Below are positions 9,727 to 18,837 of a stretch of DNA of 27,552 nt, piece by piece (within the stretch, counting starts at the first letter, position 1; every line of letters begins with the position of its first letter). Location: positions 4,583,553 to 4,611,104 of the forward strand of contig BFEA01000024.1 in assembly GCA_003427395.1 (NCBI GenBank), given 5' to 3'. Origin of the DNA: Chara braunii. Its lineage: Eukaryota > Streptophyta > Charophyceae > Charales > Characeae. The position numbers were made by a program, and so were the translations under genes. Below the pieces are notes generated by a model. That model made no database searches and had not been told where the DNA came from. It was given only the letters and a program-made list of their open reading frames with translations.

Positions 9727-9779
9727 CTTTCGGGTGGCTTGCATTGTTTAACCTCTGACAGCTCAAAATTAAGAAACCC
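9727..9779 (-). CDS. Candidate internal exon of unrecognised gene
   Basis: A 53-base segment flanked on the minus strand by a cytosine-rich acceptor ending ttgcag and a donor AAAG|GTTAGA. It translates without stops as GFLNFELSEVKQCKPPE plus two bases. The incoming phase (0) matches the upstream exon at 9922-9993, and the outgoing phase fits the next candidate. Splice-site quality and phase agreement are the evidence; the protein is not recognised. Confidence 0.35.
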
Positions 9780-9921
9780 CTGCAAGTTGGGGTGGGCGGT
9801 AAGGCAGGAATGAAAAGAAACGTTTAAGCCATAGGGGAGAAATAGGAGGGGTAGGGGGAGACGGGCTGGAATGAAGAAGGGAATGAAGGAAGGGGGGACA
9901 GGGAGGGAAAACTACACTCAC

Positions 9922-9993
9922 CTTTACAAAAAGGATCTTCTTCTTTCGAGGACTCAGAATGACATCTTGAACCACACGGTCACCATTCGAATC
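9922..9993 (-). CDS. Internal exon with strong splice sites
   Basis: This 72-base segment has a textbook pyrimidine-rich acceptor (gtgtttctcttgacag) and a strong donor (AAG|GTGAGT) on the minus strand. It encodes exactly 24 codons, starting DSNGDRVVQDVILSPRK and ending in a basic-then-hydrophobic KKILFVK. It is the best supported exon in the window. Neighbouring candidates at 10176-10336 and 9727-9779 agree in phase. The gene family is not recognised. No LTR or RT signature lies nearby, so it is likely a host gene. Confidence 0.5.
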
Positions 9994-10098
9994 CTGTCAA
10001 GAGAAACACGCAGAACCCACCCACCATCATAAACACTCGCAGCCTCTCCTTTTTCCTGATTCCATCAGGATGCAACCTCATGAATGATCTGCTCACTA

Positions 10099-10150
10099 AC
10101 ATCCGTGTGTCCGTGTACACAACATCCATGTGTCCGTGTACACAACATCC
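10099..10150. repeat. 23-bp short tandem repeat
   Basis: The phrase starting acatcc recurs at 10099, 10122 and 10145 with gtgtccgtgtacaca between, giving about 2.3 copies. On the minus strand it falls in the proposed intron between two candidate exons. Confidence 0.85.
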
Positions 10151-10175
10151 ATTGTCACTATTTGGTTGGCTCCAC

Positions 10176-10336
10176 TCTATATGTTTTTTCAACTTCTTTC
10201 AGCGTTGGCAACTCGTGATTTTCCACAAGTCTGCGGCCATGTATTGGCGGTTTAAACCACCAGTACATCCGAGCCTGTTTTTCCNAACACTGAATTTCAC
10301 TGCGCACCGAGTTTTCCCGAGCCAGGGTCGTCACAT
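10176..10336 (-). CDS. Candidate exon of unrecognised gene
   Basis: Preceded on the minus strand by a very strong pyrimidine tract (about 25 bases of T-rich sequence) and ttag at 10338/10337. The open frame includes RENSVRSEIQ, then EKQARMYWWFKPPIHGRRL and ENHELPTLKEVEKTYR. A weak donor (AGA|GTGGAG) would end it in phase 0, matching the exon at 9922-9993. Aromatic, well-mixed residues look protein-like. One N (10285) lies inside. Family not recognised. Confidence 0.35.
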
Positions 10337-10724
10337 CTAAGAACAACAACCAAAAAAAAAGAAAAAAAAAAACTTCCCCGATGCCGTGATAACCATCAGA
10401 TACATTCTATGATGTGCTACTGTGACTGTGCCCTCAGTGATGCAATCAGACTCGCTATCTTTCACACTTCACATGCATGTACACAGGTTGCGCAACAAAC
10501 TGGTGACAAGCGCCCACTCAGAACTCAGAGATATAGTAGCCAAGAACGCAGTTCAGATACAAGCTCACTTCAAACAGATATGGCGCAACAGCGCCTGTAC
10601 AACTCTCTGTTCGTCGCCAACCCAACTCTGCTGTTCACACACACACTGGATCACCCTGGATATCCCACACGCATCACACTGTACACACACGTAGACACAC
10701 ACACGCTACACTCTCCTATCAGCT

Positions 10725-10886
10725 ATGGCGGCTATGGCTGCTCCTACTCCTATCGCTATGGCTAAGCTCTCCTTCTCGCCCACTTCGTCTTCGGGCTCAC
10801 TGCAAACCACCTCGCACAAGTTGCTGTGGCAGCGCTTCCGCATGGCTTACACAGGAATGAATGAATGGCTGAGCGCTGCCTCTTGA
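10725..10886 (+). CDS. Small ORF with plastid-transit-like N-terminus
   Basis: A 53-codon plus-strand ORF begins MAAMAAPTPIAMAKLSFSPT and goes on SSSGSLQTTSHKLLWQRFRM. The first 35 residues are rich in Ala, Ser and Thr, have Lys/Arg/His but no acidic residue, and start MA, as plant chloroplast transit peptides do. The C-terminus (AYTGMNEWLSAAS) is short. It could be a complete tiny protein or the first exon of a plastid-targeted protein, although no good splice donor was found before the TGA. A minus-strand ORF (10797-11042) overlaps it and is less protein-like. Confidence 0.3.
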   Translation: MAAMAAPTPIAMAKLSFSPTSSSGSLQTTSHKLLWQRFRMAYTGMNEWLSAAS

Positions 10887-11429
10887 TTTATACTTCTGTA
10901 TCTCGTTGGTCTGCCCCTTTCCCATGCCCGTGGTGCACACAGTCCCATACAGTACTTGCTTGACTGGACTAGGACTGACTGGGACTGGTTCCGTTGACTC
11001 AGCAAGGGTGGACTTCACCACTTGCCCACTTGCCTCTACCAAAACGTGAGCAGGCTCCGAAAGACCACTTCCGGACCTTCCGGAAGTCCGTAGACTTGGC
11101 CTTTCGGTACTGTAGCAGCTACGACCTTGACCTTTCAGGACGTTAGCAGATACGACTTTGACCCTTCGGAGGAGCTACAGCTACGACTCCTAGGAACTGC
11201 TAAAACCTACAACCAACAGGTCTACAGCTCCAACCCCTACAACCTACAGACCTACCACAGCCTACCAACTGCTGCGAGTACACAGGTCACGGGTTCAACT
11301 CTCGGGGTCGACACAGATACTGTACACAGGTAAGGTGAGGACTAGGGATCGAGCCCTGGGATCTGCATCCGCTAATGCGAACGGGTGAATACCGTTTCAC
11401 TCCTGCCGGCCTTAATTCGAGGTCCTCCG
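10887..11429. other. Downstream flank of element 2, possible LTR
   Basis: This is where the 3' LTR of the minus-strand element 2 should lie. No repeat shared with the 17200-18300 side was found by eye. The stretch 11110-11300 is rich in ctac/acctac phrases and ends with a GTAAGG donor-like site. No gene is recognised. Confidence 0.3.
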
Positions 11430-11437
11430 AGAATAAC

Positions 11438-11900
11438 TCAATCCAAGGCTGGACCTTTACCTTTCCTATCCCTCTCGTAGGCTCTAACTACGCCCGGAGC
11501 TGTTTCTAGAAGTTCTATCCTAGTAAACCAGCAGTCGTCCTCTGGTTCCTGATAAGCAAACCGGACCTTATACTGTTTCTGTGGACGACCTCTACCTCCT
11601 GTTCTAAACACATCTTCATTTACAATCCCATCAATGTTGTACGTTCCATCCATGTCTGGGGGGATCATGGATCTTCTAGATGGAAACTGTTGACTTACGA
11701 TACACGGCAACAACTTTGATGCATGAAACACAGGGTAGGTGTGGGGGTGTGCTGGGATCTCTACTGTGTAGGACGGCCCATCCTCTCCGCCCTTAACTTC
11801 TAGAACCGGCCATGGGCCTCTATACGCAAGCAGTAACTTCTGCGAGATGTTTTCGTCAGGAGCAAACTCTTTGGACTTGACCCAGACTAAGTCGCCTACT
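11438..11900 (-). pseudogene. Integrase GPY/F and chromodomain tail of element 2
   Basis: The frame opens with VGDLVWVKSKEF and LLAYRGPWPVLEV, the SH3-like GPY/F module that follows the integrase core. It passes PVFHASKLL and ends with a chromodomain-like segment: YNIDGIVNEDVF, GRPQKQYKVRF, and CWFTRIELLETAP in place of the usual W-E-P. In chromoviruses this tail guides integration to marked chromatin. It is separated from the integrase core by a one-base frame change near 11900. The C-terminus is GKGPALD. Confidence 0.8.
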
Positions 11901-12990
11901 TGGAACTGCGATGGGCCACGGTGCTTGTTGGCTTGCTCTTCCTATGTTGGGCCTTCCTGAGGTTCTTGACAACTGTAGCTAGCTCTTTCTCGTGCTGTAT
12001 CGCAAACTCCCTGGTACCGGGCGGTAGCCTATGAATTTGATCCTGGTTAAGCCCCTCAAACGGTCTGTGCGGTCTAAAGGACTTGTGTAACTCGTTGGGA
12101 GTGCGACAGGTGGCTAAGTGCACGTTGTTGTTATACGCACTGGCTACCTTGCGCAACATCTCATCCCAGTTGATCTGATCCGGTCTACTATACATGCGCA
12201 TAACTTGTTGCAGGATTTTATTCATTTGCTCGGCCTGACCGTTAGTCTCTGGATGACGGCCAGATGACATCAGCAACTTTGACGCATCGATTTTCATCAA
12301 TTCCTGCCAGTTCTGACTAGTGAACCGGGTGTCTTTATCGCTAACTATAGACAGCGGAATCCCGTGATCACTCACCCAATGATAAAAAAACTTCTGAATT
12401 ACTAGATCAGTACGTGCCTTTGCGGGCGAAAGGACAAAAACAACATCATTACTGAATCTATCAACTATGACCATGACTTGGCTCTTACGATGTTTACTCT
12501 TGACGCCAGCGTCCATAACGTCAATGGACACTGAATCTCCTGGCTGATCAAGAATAGGCAAGGGTCTAAGAAGACCTAGACGGGCACTCGTAGTAGTCTT
12601 GTTTCTCTGGCATACTTTGCAGCTGCAGACATACTCTATGCAGTCAGCTTTCATTCCTGGCCAAGTGTACGCATGCATCAGATTGGCTAGAGTCTTTTGC
12701 CAACCGAAATGTCCCTCTGTGTCGTGGCATTCCCCTAGGATCAAACTACGGATCTCCTCGCTGTTGGGAACGAACAGACAGTCTACTACATCGGTCTTTT
12801 CGAACAATAATCCCCCTGTGGTGCGGTAATCTGGTTCGGTCTCTGGGGCCTCCTTAACTCTCTTGAGGAGGTTACTATAAATAGGGTTTTGCCCATACGC
12901 CTGTCTTACTCTCTCCTGCAGGTCACTTCCTATATCCAGATAGTGAACTATAGCTCCAAAGTAGTTTGCTCTCCTACTTAGAGCATCCAC
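11896..12990 (-). pseudogene. Integrase core of element 2
   Basis: An open stretch of 364 codons starts MDALSRRANYFG, the RNase H/IN linker (usually ADALSRR). The zinc-binding HHCC module is complete: HDTEGH then CSCKVCQRNK. The catalytic D, D-35-E triad can be read as SIDVMDAG, IVSDKDTRFTSQNWQEL and HPETNGQAEQMNKI. By residues alone this is the best preserved domain. It ends in a basic tail (RKAQHRKSKPTS) at a frameshift before the GPY/F module. It would join new DNA copies to the host genome. Confidence 0.9.
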
Positions 12991-13056
12991 AACTACATTG
13001 TATTTGCCTTTAGCTCGAAGTCACACTGGTCTATCTAAGCAGCCCATCTAGTCAAC

Positions 13057-13506
13057 TTAGGTGTCATTTTGGCCTGTCTTCAGCAACCTAAGAGTCTCGT
13101 GGTTTGAATACACCTTGAAGTGCCTCCCAAGCAGGTAATGCTTCCAGTGCTCTAAGGACTGCCTGAGAGCGTAGAGTTCTCTCTCATAAGTTGAGGTAGC
13201 TACCTTTTCTAAGGGCATCCTCGTTGATATGAACTCTACGGGTCTGTAGCCATTGTCGTCATCCTGTTGTAACACGGCGCCTATACCATACTGACTCCCA
13301 TCCGTGGCAACGACAAATGGCAAGGACGGATCTGCTACTTTGAGGACAGGATACTCTATTAACACGCGCTTTAATTTCTTTAGCGCAGACGTACAATCTT
13401 TATCCCACTGCCAGATTGCCTCTTTCTTGAGCAACCTGCGAAGGGGAGCGGTGATAATCGAGAAGTTCCTCACGAACTTCCTATAGTAGTTAGCTATGCC
13501 TAGGAA
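13057..13506 (-). pseudogene. RNase H domain of element 2, one catalytic Asp lost
   Basis: After the connection segment (FLGIANYYRKFVRNFS, LRRLLKKEAIWQWDK) the domain shows FVVATDGSQYGIGAVL with the first catalytic Asp and YERELYALRQSLEHW with the Glu. The third acidic position reads VYSNHETL, where the family normally has T/S-D-H. The Asn codon is at 13102-13104. RNase H removes the RNA strand during reverse transcription; loss of this Asp should abolish it. The frame closes at 13057 before the integrase linker. Confidence 0.85.
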
Positions 13507-13509
13507 CGA

Positions 13510-14649
13510 TCACAACTCGGTCAACGTGCGGGGCGTCGGCCAATCTCTAATTGCCGCTATCTTGCTGTCCTCAGGCTTACTGCCATCTCCGTCTAAGACA
13601 TGGTCCAAGTACAAGACTTGTGTCTTGGCCCACTCGCACTTCTTTGCGTTGATCTTTACGTTCGCCTCTCTCAGCTTCTCCAAGACCTGCCTCAAATGAC
13701 CCTGATGTTCTTGGAGGGTCTTACTGAATACTAATATATCATCTAGATAAACTACAACAAATCTATCTAACCACGGCCAAAACAAATCGTCCATACAGGA
13801 GTGGAACATGGCAGGCGCATTGGTTAGTCCAAAGGGCATCACTATAAACTCATAGTGCCCATATCTAGTCCGGAACGCACTCTTGTACTGGTCATCAAGA
13901 TGGACCTTTATTTGACGATATCCGGACTTCAGATCGATCTTCGAAAAATATCTGCACCGCTGCACCCGATCTAAAAGATCATCTATCCTAGGCCGCGGTT
14001 CAGCGTTCTTCACTGTGATCGCATTTAGACCCCTATAATCTATACACATCTGTAACTCTCCTTCCTTCTTGGGGACAAACAAAACTGATGTTCCAAAAGG
14101 AGATGATCTGGGCCTAATCCAACCCTTTTCGAGGAGCTCGTCTAACTGCTTACGGAGCTCCTCTAATTCCCTTGGGGACATCTTGTAGACTGCTCTCTTA
14201 GGACTCTTACTGCCAAACTCTATTTTTATACGATGTTGGATCGGTCGTGGCACTACTCCTGACGGCGGCTCTGCAAGATCTTTGAACTCTTCCCGCAGCT
14301 TGGCAATAGTTGGGTCTATGGGTGTGTCTTCCTTAGGCTCAGTGACAGGCCTCACATAAGCTACGAAAACCTGCTCCTCTAACTGCTCCTTTCTCACTAA
14401 TCGCGCGAACGAGGGAGCACTTAGACAGCAATGTGCCAAGGAGTTATCTACTCCACACATATGAAACAGGCGGGCAGTCACCTCGCCTGACGGACTAGGG
14501 AGCCTACACTCATGCTCTCTCAAATGGATTGTGGCCCCTGCTGCCTCTCCCCAATCCATACCTAGGACTATGTTGAAATGAAGGTCATCCTGTATGAGGA
14601 GAGTCAGGGAATGGAGAACTTTCTCCACTTTCCCATCATTCTCTAACAA
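13510..14649 (-). pseudogene. Protease C-terminus and reverse transcriptase of element 2
   Basis: A 379-codon open stretch. It begins in the protease (FNIVLGMDWGEAAGATI, the GMDW motif), then the RT entry YKMSPRELEELRKQL. The RT blocks are clear: LFVPKKEGELQMCIDYRGLN, FSKIDLKSGYRQIKV with the first catalytic Asp, FIVMPFGLTNAPAMF, and [12 protein letters not shown] with the YLDD box at 13738-13749. It ends at TGA (13510-13512) in the middle of the connection segment, where the next frame-matched residues are SFLGIANYY. All RT catalytic aspartates are intact, so the TGA is the only visible block in this domain. Confidence 0.92.
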
Positions 14650-14850
14650 AAGTACGCCTTGACTCCCTCTATGTAGTCCTCAACACGCATAGTGCGGTTG
14701 TCTGCAAGGACACTTACTATGGGGTCTTCCAACTTTTGGACTTTCAACCCTAGCCTTAGCTTTTTCAACGCTCTACGGCTAATATAACTGCGAGTAGCCC
14801 TTGAATCTATAAGGGCTCCTACCCTACTTCTAAAAACTTCTACATCAACT
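14640..14850 (-). pseudogene. Protease active-site region of element 2 (DSR)
   Basis: Minus-strand translation gives RVGALIDSRATRSYISRRAL, the retropepsin active site of Ty3/gypsy elements with Arg in place of the invariant Gly (D-S-G to D-S-R). It goes on to SVLADNRTMRVEDYIEG and then meets a TAG at about 14647-14649, with the downstream part in another frame. The glycine is part of the catalytic loop, so cleavage of the polyprotein should fail. Confidence 0.75.
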
Positions 14851-15540
14851 CAGACTAGTTGTCCCTTACTATCCTTCTTCATTTTGGCCCAGGCGGGCAT
14901 CCTCTCCTTCAACTCTTCTACCACGCCTGTGAGGGAAGTGCCTAGAGAGACGTTAACACAGACAGTCTCTGGACAGCTAACTAGGGACTGTCCTGCAACC
15001 TCTGCCATAGGCTCATGTGGTGTGGCAGTTTCCTGATGGTGCGCGCACACTTCCCCACATGGCCTAGTGGTAGGGGCAGTTGCGACCCCTACTGGCAGCT
15101 GCCTTTCGACCCCTGGGCAGCGAATCGATCTTCCCTATACTTTGGACAATATTTAATAATATGGGCAGGGTCACCACAGTAGATGCACTGCCCCTGCTCC
15201 ATACGCTCTTGCCATACACGCTGGTCCAAGCCCAAATCTTCCCAAGGCCGGCCCTGTGGCCAACCTGGGTGCCAACCTCCTTGCCTTTGAGGTGACCTTC
15301 CACCTTTGCGCTGTGGCGACTCACTGGGTCCTGAGCGATTCGGCGGGGGACCTTGACCCCTACCTCCCACTTGACGGTTCTTTTGACCGCCAACCCCTTG
15401 TTTACCCGCACCTCGACCACCCATGGCCCGGCCCCCTTGGCCTTGGCCTCCTCTACCTTGCGGCCTCCCTCCAGCCGCGACAACATCATAGGTCCTCCCC
15501 TGGTCTGTACCGCTGTCCTCCTCCTCTAGCCCCCACTCAA
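14850..15540 (-). pseudogene. Gag C-terminus of element 2 with CCHC zinc knuckle
   Basis: The frame at 15089-15424 is rich in Gly, Arg, Gln and Pro and contains QGQCIYCGDPAH then IIKYCPKYRED, an intact CX2CX4HX4C knuckle (about 15145-15190), preceded by WQERM. It would bind element RNA. The following open piece 14850-15050 (MAEVAGQSLVSCPETVCVNV) is the linker to protease and ends at a stop. The plus-strand ORFs across 15080-15585 are antisense shadows. Confidence 0.75.
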
Positions 15541-15547
15541 TCTGATT

Positions 15548-16308
15548 CTAGGGGACTTTGTCCGTACCACCTTCATCTAAAGTAAGGATCAAATGATCCT
15601 TCGCCCTGACCTGACCTGAGATGGTACGGCCTTTCCACTTCTTTCCCTTGTCTAAGTCCTTATGCCAGAAAGCTGAAACTGGCATGGACTTTGCTTCAAA
15701 CAGGACCACTTCCCAACTTAAGGCATCATACATGATGTTGGCCTGTTGGGTCTTATCAAAGAAATGCCCTCGCAAGGGCTGTAGCATGGCACGATAAAAT
15801 AACTCGACCAACTGGGTCTCAGTGACCCCGTGGTCTGGGACGGCTACCAAGTCGTCCATATACAGCTTTTGAGTGCTCGCACACTCCTCCCCTGTCGCAC
15901 GTGGATGGTCTGAAGCTTATTGGAGGCCCTGACGCCCCTTGTGACGTCAGCGAACCTCTCTCGCAGGAGTTTGAGGAAAGTGGAAAGCGGGTTGAGCCTA
16001 GAGTATGCAACCATATTGTTTTCACAATCGGCTGCGCGCGCAAGGGACCTAGCAAAGCTGGCCGCTTCGTCCTTTAGTGCATGGAAGGCCACGAGGACTT
16101 GTTCCTCTGGCGCGATATGTTGTAAATAGACATATGTGTTAAATCTGGCCTCCCAGTTATCAAAATTATCGTCCTTTTTCCCGCTATAAGAGTCAGAAAA
16201 TTTGAGCTTAACGGGCTCTTTGCGGGGTCGCGTTTCAGCTTCTGTTGCGGCCACTACCTTGGTGCCTTCAATGGCGCCGACACAGAACTTCTCCGCGCCT
16301 TCCTTCAA
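15548..16308 (-). pseudogene. Gag capsid-like domain of element 2
   Basis: Two open frames make one domain. At 15844-16308: KLKFSDSYSGKKDDNFDNWE, LQHIAPEEQVLVAFHALKDE and STFLKLLRERFADVTRGV. At 15548-15859 it goes on: VTETQLVELFYRAMLQPLRG and DALSWEVVLFEAKSMPVSAF. This is the retrotransposon gag pattern (a Y-G-K..W.. opening, then a helix pair ending before a basic linker and zinc knuckle). A frameshift near 15850 separates the parts. Gag forms the particle in which reverse transcription occurs. Confidence 0.8.
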
Positions 16309-16427
16309 CCTTCGGTCCTAACGTGGGTTACCATGTCGCGCGCAAACTCTCTAAAGCCGATCCGGATGGAGTGGAGGGTCACTTCCTCACCCTTGTTGGC
16401 CTGATGTTCCTCGAGCCAGGCCTGACT

Positions 16428-17184
16428 CTAAATCTCAAGATAGCCCAGAATCTTATCTAATTTGGCAGGGGTTTCCTGTTGTGCTTGCACTTCCTCCTTA
16501 CACGTCTGAATTTTCGCCACTTCTTTGGCCATCCGGTTGGCCTCCTCCCTCCTCCTCTTTTTTTCCCTTGCCACACGCAACTTCCACTCCAATCTCTTCT
16601 CGTCTTCAATCGTCTGGCGTTCCAGGGGGCCCTCCTTAGCTTCCAGCTCCTTGGCGAATGCTTCTTTCTCCTCCTGAGGCACGTACAACATTCCCTCCTC
16701 ATCTTCTCTCAGCGATAAGTTAGCCACCCACTCACTGATCTTCTTTTCCATCCACTTATCATCTGCCTTCGTGCCACTAGTTTCTCCTCTTTTTCCCCCA
16801 TGCCTCCTTTCGACGGGTTCTTCTTCTACTTCCTCCTCCTCTGCTACTGCTTCAAGGTTCTTCTTCTACTTCCTCCTCCTCTGCTACTGCTTCTGCTTCG
16901 GCAGCCTTCTTTTCTCTTCCTCCTCCTGCTGTAATCTTAGTATCTCCTCCTCCAACTTTTTCTTCTTCGCCGCCCGCTCCTCAACTATCGCCTTCAGCTT
17001 CGCTTGCTTGAGGAGCTCCTTCTTCTCCTTTTTCTCCCTTCTCTCGCTCAAGATGGCGACGAATTGCTACTCTTGAGCCTGGGTGTAAGGGGTAGTACTC
17101 TTCCCACCACGTGCGACTGTAGTTCAAGCTCACCCAGCATGTCTGCCCGTTGTACCTCTTCACAAGGACGCGGCATGAACTCAC
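16428..17184 (-). pseudogene. Coiled-coil N-terminal gag region of element 2
   Basis: The first piece (16981-17184) starts MSSCRVLVKRYNGQTCWVSL and contains WWEEYYPLHPGSRVAIRR. A Lys/Glu/Arg-rich coiled coil follows in another frame (ERREKKEKKELLKQAKLKAI, LEEEILRLQQEEEE). The last piece (16428-16751) goes on with MEKKISEWVANLSLREDEEG and ends AKLDKILGYLEI. Charged leaders of this kind also occur in element 1. Several small frameshifts break it. The plus-strand ORF 16771-17076 is its shadow. Confidence 0.55.
16816..16893. repeat. 38-bp tandem repeat, period 40
   Basis: The phrase from ggttcttcttctacttcc to ctactgcttc occurs at 16816-16853 and 16856-16893. It lies inside the coiled-coil gag coding region. 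Because 40 is not a multiple of three, the repeat itself shifts the frame on the minus strand. Confidence 0.9.
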
Positions 17185-17199
17185 CCTGAGTTGTTCGAA

Positions 17200-18290
17200 T
17201 CAGCCAAGAAGTCGCACTCTGCGTTGGCAATCTCCTCTAATGTCACACCCCCTCCCCTGCCCGGTCTCTCCCCCGAGTTGACTCTCTCTCGCTCTCTCTG
17301 TGTCGCACTGATTACGTGCTAGCTGGACAGAGCGACAGCACCGGCCAATGGAGAGAGGACCAGTGCCCACTTTCCTCCGTAGCGTTCAACAGTTGCGCAC
17401 ACTGCACTTTGGCAACTGCTGACGTCAAAACGCATCCCGCCCGCCAAAGCGTCATCTCTCCTTAATGCCCCTGAACCGTACGCGTGCAGCCCACGTACGC
17501 CTCTCTCTTCTTCGGGTTCAGTCCCGCCTTCTACTAGCCTCCGCGCTCAATGGTCTAGCCCCTGTCGGCCTCGCTCGGCCCTGGGCCGAACTGGCCTCGG
17601 GCCCAACCTCCACTGGTCCCGCCAGCGGGTGGTTTTGGCGGATCTGGTCCAGCCCATGCCAGGACTGGACATCTGCCTCTCGGTCGCTCATCTCTGACTC
17701 TCCCTCTGAGTCCCTGTCGTTGTGTTGTACCTCCCTTGTCGTGGTCCCAGTTGACGAGTCATCCTCGTGGTAGGTGACCGTTACCCGCATACTCGCAGTC
17801 ACCCCGTCTCGCCTACACCTCCGCTCGGCCCTGTTGCGAACCTCGGTAACCGCGGCCTGCAGTCCTTCGTCCCTCCTCATTTCCTGCTCCCTACCACCAC
17901 ACACGTTAACTTTTAGCCTCACCTCCCCGTCAGGCTTACCGTAGGTCAGTATAGTTTCCACTACAGTGCCCCTCTCATCTTCTNTCTCCCACATCCANGA
18001 ATACTTCATATATCTCGGCCTGTAACCGCGCANGCCATTTCGGTCCGCCATATCCACTCCGGATAGCCAGACCTCGCTCCCAGGTGCGTGCACTTGAATG
18101 ACTCACACTAGCCCTCGCTTCTGGCCTTTGACACCAGACTAGCGACATCAAGGTGACAAGATAACCCGCGGACACCCACAGTCAGCTCTCCAATAGCCAG
18201 GCTCTCTCGTCTCTTATAAACATGCCTCATACCCAGATCCCAGTGCTCTAAGCGGGGAGCTCGGGGTAGCCTTCAAGACTTGGTGAAAAT
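17200..18290. other. 5' flank of element 2; LTR-like start at 17241
   Basis: TGTCACACCCCCTCCCC begins at 17241 on the plus strand. TGTNACACCCC is a common first sequence of plant Ty3/gypsy LTRs, and a matching end-like phrase, gccgtcaca, occurs near 18870. Read on the minus strand the same site is a purine tract. A TATA-like TTATAAA occurs near 18215. No second copy of the putative LTR was found in the window, so a solo or truncated LTR is possible. Confidence 0.3.
17518..18093 (-). CDS. Hypothetical 191-residue ORF upstream of element 2 gag
   Basis: Minus-strand ORF starting MHAPGSEVWLSGVDMADRNG, interrupted by three N bases. The middle is rich in charged residues (GTVVETILTYGKPDGEVRLK, GGREQEMRRDEGL) and has a Ser/Asp/Glu tract near the end. 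No motif is recognised. It lies just 5' of gag on the same strand, so it may be an extra ORF of the element, the start of a longer gag, or a host segment. Residue use looks protein-like, but nothing confirms expression. Confidence 0.3.
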   Translation of the reverse strand: MHAPGSEVWLSGVDMADRNGXRGYRPRYMKYXWMWEXEDERGTVVETILTYGKPDGEVRLKVNVCGGREQEMRRDEGLQAAVTEVRNRAERRCRRDGVTASMRVTVTYHEDDSSTGTTTREVQHNDRDSEGESEMSDREADVQSWHGLDQIRQNHPLAGPVEVGPEASSAQGRARPTGARPLSAEASRRRD

Positions 18291-18299
18291 TCGAAAATA

Positions 18300-18792
18300 A
18301 TGGGATAATTTTAAAATTGGAATTTTACACANAGGAAAACCAAAAGAAAAGAAAAGAAAAGAACTTACGGCCGCAATATCTANAGNNCTTCTGCTATCGG
18401 TCCCTGTCGCTTCGTCTCACTGTGAGGCGACTACAATTCTGAGATGGTGGTCCCATAACGGGATACCAACGATCACATTTTCCCTTTTAAAATACAGCTT
18501 CGACCTATCCCCGTCGAGTACCCGTGTCCGATGGCAAGGAGGGGGCTTATGACCCTCCATGGGGGGTGATAGGCTCCCTACCAATGCGGCCGCGGGTCGC
18601 CCCTCTTTTGGGGCCTTGCCGCGCGATGCTCAATCAAACAGCTCTAGCACAACCGACTTACGAGGGGTCGGGCCAGCCTAGGCCATCAGACAGAAGTCGT
18701 AGTCCAAAATTTGAACCGTCGGCCTCCACCATGAGGTGATAGACCAGAAAAGGAAAAGATAAGGAAATCACGTCTGAAAAATTAAAGATACC

Positions 18793-18837
<45 letters not shown>

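Larger units (their letters stand above)
11430..17190 (-). mobile_element. Ty3/gypsy chromovirus, element 2, inactive
   Basis: The minus strand carries, in order, gag with coiled coil and capsid domain, CCHC knuckle, protease, reverse transcriptase, RNase H, integrase and a chromodomain-like tail. That order and the chromodomain place it among Metaviridae chromoviruses. About 5.7 kb of internal region is present. It is dead: gag is split by frameshifts, the protease has lost its active-site glycine, RT ends at a TGA at 13510-13512, an RNase H catalytic Asp is Asn, and integrase is split from its tail by a frameshift near 11900. LTR pairs could not be matched by eye. Confidence 0.93.

Noticed and set aside
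11335-11420. ggatcgagccctggg resembling a tRNA T-arm
   Set aside because: Stem and loop lengths are wrong and no acceptor, D or anticodon arm can be drawn around it.
11855-11880. Minus-strand CTGACGAAAA, containing both CTGACGA and GACGAAA
   Set aside because: The two boxes overlap with no stem II between them, and the site is integrase-tail coding.
15080-15585. Overlapping plus-strand ORFs of 71 and 109 codons
   Set aside because: Antisense shadows of the Gly/Arg-rich gag tail of element 2.
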